Shown here: piece after piece, positions 1 through 11,520 of the stretch
Numbering within the stretch: position 1 is the first letter of the stretch
Layout: each line of letters starts with the position of its first letter
Program-made: the position numbers and the translations under genes
Assembly: GCA_030522415.1 (NCBI GenBank)
Contig: CM060108.1
Coordinates: forward strand, 42,050,256-42,114,255
DNA: 64,000 bases
Reading direction: 5' to 3'
Source: Channallabes apus
Lineage: Eukaryota > Chordata > Actinopteri > Siluriformes > Clariidae
The notes under the pieces: generated by a model
Seen by the model: only the letters and a program-made list of their open reading frames with translations
Database searches by the model: none
What the model was told of the DNA's origin: nothing

Positions 1-407
1 TGGTATTAGTTTTAAGTGTTGTACTTATATCTAAGCAATATCACATCAGCAGGAGTGCTGTTGTGCTGAATATCAGTACAGCTGTGATTCGACTGTAGGC
101 ATGAGGGCATTAAAAACATTTGCAGACAGTTCGGAACAACTTTGAAGCAATTATTGAGTAAAGTGTTGTTTAAGATGAAATTAGAATATTCGATTTTTTT
201 TAAGTAATTTTGTGACTGGTTTTAAATGTCCTAGTGCTGTTACCATCTAATATCAGCACTCTTGGAATCAGAACTAACAGTTGTCTAATATTGTTAAACA
301 ACAGTATATTTTATTTATTAAAGGAAGTAAAGACAAGCATGCTGTGCCATGCTGATACAGTATGCGTGTAATTAATCAACCCTTATGTTCTTTTGAATCT
401 TTTGCAG
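1..407. other. Intron of lama3 at the left edge
   Basis: AT-rich sequence with no recognisable exon or repeat. It ends in a good 3' splice site (TCTTTTGCAG, up to 407) before the first visible laminin exon, so it is read as the intron preceding that exon. Confidence 0.6.
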
Positions 408-3400
408 GCGATGAGGAAGGCAGACTTTAGCGCTGGCGGGTCGCTGGACTCTCTACCCACCGGCTTCAGCCTGGATGGACCTCTGACAGTCTCACTGGGA
501 TTCAAGAGCACCGAGAAGGACGGCCTTCTGCTGCAGAACAAACAGGCTGTGAGTTTTCTCCTGAAATGTTCATGTTGAAAGTTGAAAGTTAAAGTAAATT
601 GACTTGGGCTTTTAAATAAACAACATGCTCGTTAATCTTTTGTGTGTTTAAGTAACTAAATGTCTGAAACAAATCAGCTAAAAGTGAGCTGTTGTTGTTG
701 TTTTTTCTGATATAGAACAAAGAGATTGCGCTCTCGATGGCGGACGGATTTGTGGTGCTTAAGTTCCAGAATCGTGTTTGGAAATCCACAAAACGATACC
801 AAGATGGAAAATGGCACTACGTTACTGTCACCAGCACGAACGGAAGGTAAATAATCTAGTCCTAAGTACCTATAGGCTGTAGGTGAAACTCATATACACC
901 AATCAGCCATAACATTAACACTATCAGTTATATACCAGTCAACTGGTGATGGCATCATGGGCAGAAATCCCTGAAGAAGTCAATGATGACCACGATAAGA
1001 AAGGTGCCTTAACATCCAGTGCACCACCATATATGAGGCCCACAAGCCAAAGAGCCCAAGGCCACCATCCCAAAGTCCAGTCTATGGAGGCCCAACTCCA
1101 CAACCCTCTCCAATACTAACATCCTACATATCGTGTTTTGTGTTGTAATGTCATGGCCAGTGTATACAGACCGGCAAACAAAAACTAAAGAAAACGACAG
1201 AAAATATGGAAGGAAAAGACGATTTATTCCGTGATTTAAGAGCTTCAGTGCTTTAAGGCATGAGTTATCTTTATATCATGACTGTTATGTTCATTGCTTG
1301 ATTATAATAATGCAGTAGAATTCCCAGAAAGCATTACGGTTTCTTTGGTTCTTCCTGTTGTTTTTTTTATTGACCTAAAGCTACAGCTTCATATCTCACA
1401 TGTCTTGCAGAACGGAACTCCGAATTGATGAAGACGACACAGGAGAGGATTCCACACAGCCCCTCAGTCCCTCATACCAAGCCAGTAACGTCACGCTGGG
1501 TGCGGGCACCTTCACCGGCTGCTTGTCCAACGTCTACTTAAGAAGGTCACTATCACTCACACACCGTTGCTGTTTTTGTGCTAAATGAACGAGCATCATT
1601 CGATACTGCATCGATAGTAGCGAGCGTCATCGATAAAATAGATATGAAAGTCCTGCTCATACTGTAGTTAAGCATTCAAGGTGCCTTGAGATTGTGGTTC
1701 AACATGTATTCCTTTATTTATTTATTTATTTATAGGTCCGATGCTTTGTTCCAGCCAGAGGACTTGAGTCAATTTTCCCAGACGGGAGACGTGGTGATAG
1801 ATACTTGCACGTCCGAGCATCAGCCCGAGAACATGTGGGCCAACAGGAGGAAGGTGAGCATTCGTGCACTCGTTCTCTCTCTCTCTCTCTCTCTCTCTGC
1901 ACATAGAACAATGATGTCGTGACCAAAAACTATTATGCAGTTATTAAACTGCTTGGAAAGTAGTAGCTAGAATTTGAACACAGCAATAATACCGAATATA
2001 AATATGCAGCAAGACGTGATTAAGGATCTAAGCCAATACGTCAAAGATTTTCCTGCATGTCGAATATCAAACAGCAGAGAAAGACGTCTGATGGTCTGAT
2101 GGTCTGATGATGCGAAGCTCCTCAGAGGTTAGACGTTCTGTCTGCCGGCTCGTGTGCTCACGTGTGTGTTGTGTGCTTTTGTTTCCAGTGATGAAGACGG
2201 TCCTGAGAGAGAGTGGATGGACTAACAGGGAGATGTGTGTCAGCTTGTCTCATCTTAGACCAGCACCCGCCTAACCAGACGCCTAATCTGATCACTGCAT
2301 GACCATTAGAATCATCTATTAAACATTTCTCACAGATAATTTATATATAAACATTCCTTCAGATCCTAACCTGTAGATAAACACACCACCATTTATAAGA
2401 GAGAAAAAAAAGTCACATTGTTCTGGAATATTCTTTCTCTTTTTTTTGTACGAGTGTCAATATGATTACCAGTGTGTGTGTGTGTGTGTGTGTGTGTCGG
2501 ATAATGGACTACTAATAAACACTCTAACCAAGTTAATACGTTTCCATTATTCAGTCAACGTGCTAATATTCTCATTATCCATGTTCTCACACTTCTTAAC
2601 AATACGTCATATTGTGTGTGTGTTTGGGGGAACTGTGTGTTTTCTATTGGATCTTTGTGAGTCCCCGTAAGAATATGAAAGTCTGAGTAAATGACAGTGT
2701 TACGTTTGTGGGGACGTTGGACTGGGAAAAGAAAATGTCTCGACTTTAATCAAATATTGCTGCTAATATATTTCCTTTTACTTACTAATGTTGTACTATA
2801 ATGAATCGTCTACGGTCATGTCAATGCCATTTCAAAGGTCCTGACACGTATAGTAAGATGTGCGGGTGTGTGCTGCGTCAAACGGATTTAAAATGGACAA
2901 ATCAATCACAGGGCGGCGCGGTGGTGTAGTGGTTAGCACTGTCGCCTTGCACCTCCAGGGTCCGGGTTCGATTCCCGGCCAGGCTCGGTTCCTGTCTCTG
3001 TGTGCATGGAGTTTGCATGTTCTCCCCGTGCTTGGTGGGTTTCCTCCGGGTACTCCGGTTTCCTCCCACAGTCCAAAGATATGCAGGTTAGGCTAATTGG
3101 CGTTCCCAAATTGCCCGTTGTGTGTGAATGAGTGTGTGAATGTGTGTGTGTGTGCTCTGCGATGGATTGGCACGCTGTCCAGGGTGTACCCCGCCTAGCG
3201 CCCAGAGTCTCCTGGGATAGGCTCCAGGTCCCCGCGACCCTAAATACAGGATAAAGCGGTATAGAAGACGAATGAATGAATGAAATCAATTAACACTTAA
3301 CACTACCAAGTGCTATAACATGGTCACGGTATAATTTCCCAAAATACTTCAAGCATACAGATCAAGAAGGAGAAATAATTTAGCCCAAGTATTCAGGCTA

Positions 3401-6400
3401 ATCCAGGCATGAAAATAAACCTAGGCATATGGGGTATAATCACCAAACTGAGAATGCTAATACCGGATTAGCGTGAGTAAAAGTGAATTCCACAGTGCTG
3501 TCGAATTCACTAATCCGCTTTATCAGAAATGGTGATTTAATTTTGCATATTTGCTGCTCTGACTGTGAAACAAATCACAAGCTTACACAGTACACTCGCC
3601 AGCCCTTAACTTCATTCTCACACTGATATTACTGCGTTGGACCCACTTTTTCCTCCAGAAATGCCTTTCATGGCTTCGCTCCGGTACAGGAAACATTCCT
3701 TCGAGATTTTGGTCATTATTGACATGATTTGTCGGCTGCATTCCATCACATCCCCAAAGATGCCCTATTGGATTGAGGTCTGGTGTCTGTGGAGACCATC
3801 TGAGGAAAGAAAACTCACTGGAGGACAATGTCACTGTTTATCATTCAAAGCTGTTATAATGTTTGATATTAATGAACTCAAACTGTACCGTGGCAAAAAT
3901 ATATATAACAACTTTTGCACCAAAATCTTCAGATGTGGTAGGATCTGGCAAGGGATATTTAAGAATTATCAAGAACTATTAGACAAAATGTACTGTAATT
4001 CATCGTAGTAGTTTGTTTTTATCCCAGCAGGACCAAGCGTTGGTTAAAATGTCCTGTCAAGGTTATTTTGTTAATATAACCAATGTTGGGTCACTGTTGG
4101 TACCTGCCTTACCTGTTAGAATCACTTTTATGGTGAACATTGAAGCACCAACGTCGACCACATGACATTGGTGAACGCAAACAAAATATTATAAATGCAA
4201 GCAAGAATTATCTCCAGGGGCACTGGTGGATCAGTGGTAGGTGTTTCGGCAGGTTCGATTCCCAGCCAGTGCCCAAACCCCCCAGCCACTGGATGCAGTG
4301 CCGGTCCCAAGCCCGGATAAATGGGAGGGTTGCGTCAGGAAGGGCATCCTGGGTAAAAACCTGTGCCAAGTTGTTGTGCCGACTGGATATTCCGCTGTGG
4401 CGACCCCTTGCCCGGAGCAGCCGAAAGACCAACAACAAGCAAGAATGATCTCCAATACATTCCTCAACTGCATTGTATTCTTCAAATCCTCATACTGCTG
4501 GTCGTTTGTTCTTGTTCCCCTGACCAGGACATGATCCAAACCCGAACCCATGCCATGCCCGTGGTAGAGCTGGATCACAGAAGAAGCCGTTAAATAGATA
4601 TAGATTGCTTTGTGAAACACTGAGCACCATAAAATGTTCCCTTGAAGAATAAAAACTATTAGACGACTGCGACTGACACTGGGACACAGTGTAAAGTAAT
4701 GAAAGAAAGACAGACTTGCACTGGCAGTAGAAGTATGTCATGAGGTCTGTTCATCTCAACATCTACGAGTTGACATTCAGTCGTTTTGAAAAAGCCAGTG
4801 TCATCTTGTTTTAAAAGTAATTTCAAAAACAATGTTGTATTTCGAGTGGACGATGTCACAAACTAATCACAATTCTATGACTACAGTATACAGTCATTTC
4901 ATGCAGTGTTAGAATTCCTGCTGATTATGTGATAAGATAACTGTTGATTGTTGCAAATAGCATCTTTTTTTTTTTTTTTTTGGTCCGTTTAAAGAGTGTA
5001 AAGCTATTTCAGGTTTCTGTTCATATTGTATTTAGAAGTTGCTTTAAATCACCCAACCATAGGTAGAACTTTTGAGAAACTATGTTAGTTGATGTCCAGT
5101 GGGTGGAGCCAGGACACTACAGTATACAAAGTACCGCTAGTTGGGCCGCTTTAAAGAGCTTATAAATAAAGAAGGACGGGGAATTACGGTACATCTCTTT
5201 TTTTTTTTTGTAGAAATTAGAGATAGTCCTGCACCTGATGTAGCTTCCTATCCCATAATCCCAGCTTCTGGTCTTGTTCAGGGTGTGTTTCTGACTTGTG
5301 TCAGGCATTAGCTCTAGACATTCCAGACACCGACCCACTGACCAATGAGCAAGAACCATCTCCCTAACCATGTCCCACAATGACTATGGATTGGGTGGCT
5401 CATGAAAACCAAACCATGGACAGATGGTTCCTACAGGTCACTGGCTGAACTCCTCCATGAGAGGCATCAACAAAAACTCCATAGATGTGATGACCTGGTC
5501 ATTCAGTACATTCAGGTCGTCAGCTGACTTCATTTTATTGCCACATAACGTTGCTGAGTCTCGACCTGAGCGACGGAAGCAACACCAGATCATAACACTG
5601 TCTCCAGAGGCTCGTACAGTCGACACTATACAGTACATGATGGTGCATCACTTCATGCGCTTCCCTTCTTACCCTGGTAGATCCATCGCTCTGGAATAGT
5701 GTAGACTCAATCTAGGCTCATCAGGCAACAAGACTTTTTTCCATTGCTCTAAAGTCCAATCTTTAAGAAATTTAAGGCTTTCTCAATAACAAGTGGTTTT
5801 CTGTTGGAATATTGGAAACTACCCATTTTTGGCATTTCTATAGATTTGAAAAGAAAATCGAAAAGCAATGCTCATGTTTTATTTATAGGACAGCAAAGAC
5901 GAGATAAAGGATGAGGTAGTCTCTAGCTGCTTCCTCCCGACTCCGATCCCACATTCCTTTCACCTCGCAGGTGCTTCCAGCAGTCTGAGCTACACCATGC
6001 CCTCTAGAGCTAGCTTACACAGGCGAGTTTGCATCCTGCCAACACTTTATTGGTCAAAATATACGATTGTCCATTATATCCATAGATTGTAGTGTAATTA
6101 AAGTGTGAACAGAAAGTCATGTTTGCTCCACAGGCCCTATTTCAGCTTGGATGTGAAGACGAGGTCATCAGAGGGTCTGTTGTTCTACATCCCCACCGAG
6201 CAGGAAAAGTATCACCTGGCTCTTTACGTGTCTAAGGGAAGAATCCGACTGTCAGTCGGCCGTCGGAGGGAAATCTTTAACAGGGAGAAGTACAACGACG
6301 GAAAGTGGCACACGGTTAGAATTCTACGTGTTTATTTTTAATCATCGTCGGTCACAATTCATCATTTAAGTACATATGTTTTCTAAGGGGAGATCGTAGG

Positions 6401-7739
6401 CCATCTAAAGGCTCTATTTTCATACCTAAGCAGTTTGTCAATTAGAGTTTCCTGTATACAGCAAAGTTTTGTCCCGTTGGAATGAGCGAGCAAATAAACT
6501 AACTAAATAATTAATGCTGCAACTACTACTACTTACGGAAGCGCATTGCATTCACACAATAAAAAAAAAATTCACGGGACTTATCTCATAATTATGACTT
6601 ACTAACTCATAATTATGACTTACTATCTCATAATTATGACTTAATATCTCATAATTATGACATCCTTATCTCATAATTATGACTTAATATCTCATAATTA
6701 CGACATCCTTATCTCATAATTATGACTTAATATCTCATAATTACGACATCCTTATCTCATAATTATGACTTAATATCTCATAATTACGACATCCTTATCT
6801 CATAATTATGACTTAATATCTCATAATTATGACTTACTATCTCATAATTATGACTTACTAACTCAATTATGAGATAATATCTCATAATTATGACATCCTG
6901 ATCTCATAATTATGACTTAATATCTCATAATTATGACTTATCACATATAATTATTAGGGTTCTGAGAAGACAGGGACAATGGAGCAAATATTGCCAAATT
7001 TAATTAGCTTTTATTTATTTCTTGGATTGAGACACTGGGAGATATTCATGTCATTGAGTAATTTGGATATTAAGTCATAATTATGAGATCAGGATGTCAT
7101 AATTATGAGATATTAAGTCATAATTATGAGATAATAAGTCATAATTATGACATAAGTCCCGTGATTTTTTTTATTGTGTGAATGCAATGCGCTTCCGTAA
7201 CTACTAACAATAATAATAATAAAAATAAATAAAATGAGATAATAAAACAATAATAGAATAGGGTGGGTATGATTGGCCTACATTGTCATCCTCTGTGATA
7301 TTTATATTTCCAAGTTCCATTTATATGCACTAAATAAATATAAATAAATAAAATGTACAGATTAATTTATACTTACTTTTTTTTTTATTACTAATACACC
7401 CAATATTTCTTTTTTCCTTTTATTTCTAAAATTATGTGTTTATCAAAACTTTGTCTTTTTTTTTATTATTAAGAAAAGCCTTTTAAAGCCTACAGTTTAA
7501 AGCCTAGAAGGTTCTGTATAGCAGAGAGACGTTTAATCATGTCCAGTAGACGGTGACGCTCGCTGATCTCCTGTCAGGTGACACTGAGTCTGGAGAAGCG
7601 CAGGTTTCGGCTGGTGATCGACGGGCTGAGGGCTCAGGATGGTGTGCTGAGTCCGGGAGAGAGCGCGTCCTTTCAGCTCAGCACATCTGTGTACCTGGGC
7701 AGCGCTCCACCACATACACACTCTGATCTGAAGGTGATC

Positions 7740-7790
<51 letters not shown>

Positions 7791-10700
7791 AATTAATTTT
7801 TTTTAATATACACCCTCCTAATTTCTCGTAATCTCATGTCCAGTGGAAGGCTTTGCCGGTGCAGGGCGTGGTCGGGTGTGTCCGGAATTTCCGGATGAAC
7901 GGCTCGGCGTTGGCGGCGGCTGCACTGAATCGCGGTGTGGGTCTGTGCTTCGAGGGGCAGATGGAGAGCGGGGCATACTTCTCAGGGCAGGGAGCTCACG
8001 TCATCATCGGTGAGTCCTGGTCAAACTCTTTCATCGAGACAATAACATTTACAACATTTTTACAATCCTAGAGATTTGATATAGTGTAGATTTAATTTTT
8101 AATGAGTAGATGTCATACAGTCAGCTTTTTTGAGAGACTGGGGATTCTTTTGGTGTTTGTTTAGATGAGTCATATGGAATAAGCCAGAAGTTTGACCTCG
8201 TCTTCGAGATGCGTCCTAGTGTCGAGACGGGCCTCGTGCTGCACGCCGGAAACTCTGAGCATCATCTCACCGTGTTCATGAGGAAAGGAGAGGTGAGCTG
8301 CACGCAGACGTGCATGACATGCTGCTAAAACACAGCTTTGGATATGAAACCCATCACTGAGACGCCTCATCAGACGAGATATACAGTATTAGCAAAGACA
8401 AGACGAGAAAAAGACTCCGTCCTCCCTGGAGGTCCTTTACTGTACATGCCTGAACGGTGTTTATTTTGGACTTGCAGGTGGTGGCTCAGGTGAATAACGG
8501 CGGCGGCAGGTTCAACGTGTCTGTTGGGCCGAAGCAGTCTCTGTGTGACGGCGTGTCCCACAGAATAGCAGGTACATCCTGAAGCATCACTGGTCTATAG
8601 ACTTCATCTGTAGAAAATTGATTGTTGATCACGTTGTTGTCCTCCTCTGTTAGTTATCCAGCAGAACAATGTGGTGGAGATGCACGTGGACACCGAGGGC
8701 AAATATATGATCGGCCCGATCTCATCTTCTCCTACCAAGGACAGATTTCCCGTCTACGTCGGAGGTGTTCCAGGTAAACGAAAAGATGCACTGAAAAGAT
8801 TCATCCTCATTAGTGAAGGGTTTTACTTGTCAAAAGTCTGTTCTAGGAATTTATTTAAAGCGTTAATGTAATAATAATAATAAGAAGAAGAAGGAAGTGC
8901 AAAAATATTTAACCATAAGAGTCGTTCAAATCAAACTGGGATTTTTGATTGTACAGAATAACAGAACACAGTTACAGTGGCTTGCAAAAGTATTCGGCCC
9001 CCTTGAACTTTTCCACATTTTGTCACATTACAGCCACAAACATAAATCAATTTTATTGGAATTCCACGTGAAAGACCAATACAAAGTGGTGTACACGTGA
9101 GAAGTGGAACGAAAATCATACATGATTCCAAACATTTTTTACAAATAAATAACTGAAAAGTGGGGTGTGCGTAATTATTCAGCCCCCTGAGTCAATACTT
9201 TGTAGAACCACCTTTTGCTGCAATTACAGCTGCCAGTCTTTTAGGGTATGTCTCTACCAGCTTTGCACATCTAGAGACTGAAATCTTTGCCCATTCTTCT
9301 TTGCAAACAGCTCCAGCTCAGTCAGATTAGATGGACAGTGTTTGTGAACAGCAGTTTTCAGATCTTGCCACAGATTCTCGATTGGATTTAGATCTGGACT
9401 TTGACTGGGCCATTCTAACACATGGATATGTTTTGTTTTAAACCATTCCATTGTTGTCCTGGCTTTATGTTTAGGGTCGTTGTCCTGCTGGAAGGTGAAC
9501 CTCCGCCCCAGTCTCAAGTCTTTTGCAGACTTCAAGAGGTTTTCTTCCAAGATTGTCCTGTATTTGGCTCCATCCATCTTCCCATCAACTCTGACCAGCT
9601 TCCCTGTACCTGCTGAAGAGAAGCTCCCCCAGAGCATGATGCTGCCACCAGCATATTTGACAGTGGGGATGGTGTGTTCAGAGTGATGTGCAGTGTTAGT
9701 TTTCCGCCACACATAGCGTTTTGCATTTTGGCCAAAAAGTTCCATTTTGGTCTCATCTGACCAGAGCACCTTCTTCCACATGTTTGCTGTGCAAATGGAA
9801 CTTCTTATGGTTTTCTGTTAACAATGGCTTTCTTCTTGCCACTCTTCCATAAAGGCCAACTTTGTGCAGTGCACGACTAATAGTTGTCCTATGGACAGAT
9901 TCCCCCACCTGAGCTGTAGATCTCTGCAGCTCGTCCAGAGTCACCATGGGCCTCTTGGCTGCATTTCTGATCAGCGCTCTCCTTGTTCGGCCTGTGAGTT
10001 TAGGTGGACGGCCTTGTCTTGGTAGGTTTACAGTTGTGCCATACTCTTTCCATTTCTGAATGATCGCTTGAACAGTGGCTCCGTGGGATGTTCAAGGCTT
10101 TGGAAATCTTTTTGTAGCCTAAGCCTGCTTTAAATTTCTCAATAACTTTATCCCTGACCTGTCTGGTGTGTTCTTTGGACTTCATGGTGTTGTTGCTCCC
10201 AATATTCTCTTAGACAACCTCTGAGGCTGTCACAGAGCAGCTGTATTTGTACTGACATTAGATTACACACAGGTGCACTCTATTTAGTCATTAGCACTCA
10301 TCAGGCAGTGGTGTCAAAAGTATTCACATTCATTACTTGAGTAGAAGTATAGATACTAGGGTTCAAAAATATTTCTTTAGAAGTTGAAGTATCAACCCAA
10401 GCTTTTTACTTAAGTAAAAGTTTAAAAGTACTGGTTTCAAAACTACTTAAAGTATAAAAGTAAAAGTACTGTGCGGGGGGGGGAGCATTAAGGTCTCGCT
10501 TTCTGATCATGCGACGGGGGGGGGGGGGGGGGGGGGGGGAGGAACTTGTGTGCGTTCTTGTCATGTGACCGGGGTGGGGGAGGTTTGCGTGTTCTGATCA
10601 TAAAAATAGAGTAACGAGGCTCTCTTTAAAATGTAAGGAGTAGAAAGTGCAGATAATTGCTTAAAAATGTAAGGAGTAGAAGTAAAAAGTCGCCTGAAAA

Positions 10701-11520
10701 ATAATTACTCCAGTAAAGTATAGATACCCAAAATTTCTACTTAAGTAAGGTAACGAAGTATTTGTACTTCGTTACTTGACACCTCTGTCATCAGGCAAAG
10801 TCTATGGGCAACTGACTGCACTCAGACCAAAGGGGGCTGAATAATTACACACACCCCACTTTGCAGTTATTTATTTGTAAAAAATGTTTGGAATCATGTA
10901 TGATTTAAAAAAATTTTTTTTTACTGTGTTTATCGGTTTTACGAGAAAGTCCTGGTTTGATTTGAACACCTCTTGTACAGTATTTTCCAGCGAAAGCTTT
11001 TTAAAACATTATTGTTTTCAATAATTGATTCATTCAAACACTTTACATTCCATCATATAATATGAATTATAAAATGAATTAGTTATAACACTAATATTGG
11101 ATTTTAAAAGTTTCATAAGTTTGTTTATAAAATATTCATACAAATACAACTTCATGGTATTGTGCTGTATTGTACTGTATGTACAGTATTTTTAGTTTTT
11201 TTGCTCAAATTCTAATATTCATAAGATGACTATAACAGGCTGTCACACCTATGATGATGTAATGTCAGAATAATTTGAGAATAATGTGCATTACACATAC
11301 TGTATCTCTTAATTAGAATTAATTTGGTTAAGACGATTCTCCCTGTTTTGCAGATCGCCGGATGTTCCCGTTCCTCTCTGTTACTGACCCCTATGCTGGA
11401 TGTCTCCAAAACATGGTGTTTAACAGGGATGTGGTGGTGTTTGAGAAGCTCTCCGGCGTGTTCGGTCCTGTAAACGTGCGAGAGTGTCCGGCTACCCTCA
11501 GAGCGCCTTCTTCATCATGA
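408..11520 (+). CDS. lama3: Laminin subunit alpha-3, 3' part (LG3-LG5)
   Basis: C-terminal end of a laminin alpha chain, a secreted basement-membrane protein whose LG domains bind cell receptors such as integrins and dystroglycan. Coding exons read by eye: 408-548, 716-846, 1411-1545, 1736-1853, 5889-6022, 6134-6314, 7578-7733, 7844-8009, 8165-8292, 8478-8571, 8654-8773, 11354-11520 (stop TGA 11518-11520). They join in phase to 556 residues. Residues 14-137 are the end of LG3 (TFTGCLSNVYL near its close). Residues 138-200 are the spacer where alpha-3 is normally cleaved. LG4 spans about 200-370 (EKYNDGKWHTV, GCVRNFRMNG). LG5 spans about 375-550 (PKQSLCDG, YAGCLQNMVF). The intron after 6022 starts with GC. 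The gene continues off the left edge. The family is clear; alpha-3 rather than alpha-4 or alpha-5 rests mainly on the TTC39C/OSBPL1A neighbours. Confidence 0.85.
900..1140. repeat. Dispersed repeat fragment A in lama3 intron
   Basis: Begins with ACCAATCAGCCATAACATTA and continues into a CCAGTGCACCACCA block and a GCCCAAGGCCACCA block. The same three blocks appear in the same order at 36245-36560, so this is a degraded copy of an interspersed element. I do not recognise its class and no coding potential survives. Confidence 0.5.
1869..1899. repeat. (CT)n microsatellite next to a splice donor
   Basis: A run of CT dinucleotides begins about 15 bases inside the lama3 intron whose donor (AAG|GTGAGC) is at 1853/1854. 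Confidence 0.8.
2470..2498. repeat. (GT)n microsatellite
   Basis: About 14 GT units in the 4-kb lama3 intron 1854-5888. Confidence 0.85.
2911..3284 (+). mobile_element. tRNA-derived SINE, family 1, full-length copy
   Basis: A SINE with a tRNA-like head: box-A-like TAGTGGTTAGCACT and box-B-like GGTTCGATTCC, the internal RNA polymerase III promoter. A conserved body follows (TTTGCATGTTCTCCCCGTGC, TTTCCTCCCACAGTCCAAAG), then a tail of GAAT repeats. The neighbouring AAATCAAT at 2899 and 3283 could be an imperfect target duplication. Related copies lie at 25830-26030, 31142-31530, 43598-43720, 49025-49072, 56689-56870 and 60739-61090. It resembles fish HE1/V-SINE-type elements; the family name is from memory. 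Confidence 0.85.
3590..3835 (-). pseudogene. Tc1-like transposase C-terminal remnant
   Basis: The minus strand reads RWSPQTPDLNPIGHLW, a decayed version of the Tc1 SPDLNPIEHLW block that carries the third acidic residue of the DD34E active site; here the glutamate is replaced by glycine. Further frame changes follow. No terminal repeats were found, so this is a dead fragment in a lama3 intron. Confidence 0.6.
4217..4438 (+). mobile_element. tRNA-derived SINE, family 2, with target duplication
   Basis: A short SINE with a tRNA-like head (GATCAGTGGTAGGTG and GGTTCGATTCCCAGCC). The body includes GGTCCCAAGCCCGGATAAAT and GTCAGGAAGGGCATCC, and the tail is AACAACAA. It is flanked by a 16-base duplication, GCAAGAATTATCTCCA at 4201-4216 and the same with one mismatch at 4439-4454, which marks it as a retroposed insertion. 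Other copies are at 12876-13045 (minus), 28816-28893, 33828-34045 and about 61270-61360. It resembles AFC/HpaI-type fish SINEs. Confidence 0.85.
5200..5830 (-). pseudogene. Tc1-like transposase remnant (family B)
   Basis: The minus strand gives ASGDSVMIWCCFRRSG followed by a KMKSADDLNVLNDQVI-like stretch, which matches the middle of Tc1 transposases (GGSVMVWGCFS...). Stops and frame changes interrupt it. About 200 bases (5480-5700) are clearly homologous to 25205-25400, another relic of the same family. No intact active site. Confidence 0.6.
6533..7200. mobile_element. Foldback MITE with minisatellite core
   Basis: The two ends are inverted copies: TTACGGAAGCGCATTGCATT at 6533 and its reverse complement ending at 7200, with pairing continuing through CACACAATAAAA and CACGGGACTTAT into the interior. 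Inside the left arm a 20-22 base unit (CATAATTATGACTTAATATC and variants) is repeated many times (6585-6950); a few copies in the opposite orientation lie at 7068-7150. The flanks share CTACTA, which may be part of a target duplication. There is no ORF, so the element is non-autonomous; its superfamily is unclear. Confidence 0.8.
7742..7788. repeat. (CA)n microsatellite beside a lama3 splice donor
   Basis: About 23 CA units beginning roughly 8 bases after the exon end at 7733. The donor itself (AAG|GTGATC) is a fairly weak match to consensus. Confidence 0.9.
9254..10185 (-). pseudogene. Tc1-like transposase pseudogene
   Basis: DDE transposase of the Tc1/mariner superfamily, normally about 340 residues. 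The N-terminal helix-turn-helix part starts at 10185 (MKSKEHTRQVRDKVIEKF), the middle lies at 9947-9753 (HRTTISRALHKVGLYGRVAR), and the catalytic part at 9781-9254. The three catalytic acids are visible: WSDETK, QQDNDPKH and SPDLNPIENLW, a DD34E pattern. The parts lie in different frames, with breaks near 10090, 9770 and 9290, so it cannot make a full protein. Sequence otherwise looks little decayed. Confidence 0.85.
10306..10787. mobile_element. hAT MITE with 8-bp target duplication
   Basis: Ends are CAGTGGTGTCAA and TTGACACCTCTG, an imperfect inverted repeat of the Tol2-like kind. They are flanked by a perfect 8-base direct repeat TCATCAGG at 10298-10305 and 10788-10795, the size expected for hAT insertion. 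It has no ORF. Inside are a run of 24 G at 10516-10539 and two shorter G runs. It sits inside the Tc1 element. Confidence 0.9.

Larger units (their letters stand above)
8975..10906 (-). mobile_element. Tc1-like transposon, right end broken
   Basis: Starts with CAGTGGCTTGCAAAAGTATT directly after a TA (8973-8974), the usual Tc1 target. The internal part of its terminal repeat (GTAATTATTCAGCCCCCTGA at about 9170) is mirrored at 10835-10900 (GGGGGCTGAATAATTACACA), then homology stops at about 10906, so the outermost right terminal repeat is missing. It carries a disrupted transposase and is itself interrupted by a hAT element at 10306-10787. Confidence 0.85.
8918..10972. mobile_element. Mariner-like element split by a Tc1 insertion
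   Basis: The outer ends, about 8918-8972 and 10907-10972, are inverted repeats of each other (GTTCAAATCAAACTGGGA on the left; TCCTGGTTTGATTTGAAC on the right). The same end sequence, with CAAGTCAAACC, occurs at 14866 and 15615-15640 and at 55160-55190, where it flanks mariner transposase remnants. The interior is occupied by the Tc1 and hAT elements listed separately. It lies in the last lama3 intron (8774-11353). Confidence 0.65.

Noticed and set aside
2190..2260. Possible extra lama3 exon after TTTGTTTCCAG at about 2179-2189
   Set aside because: The acceptor looks good, but the upstream exon ends in phase 0 and the new sequence would start with TGA. Joining 1853 directly to 5889 keeps the frame.
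2940..2985. tRNA gene
   Set aside because: Box A- and box B-like words belong to the SINE head; no cloverleaf with a proper acceptor stem.
2933..3289. 118-codon and similar frames over the SINE copies (also near 31217, 56668 and 60743)
   Set aside because: The same peptide words recur wherever the SINE occurs; they are translations of a non-coding retroposon.
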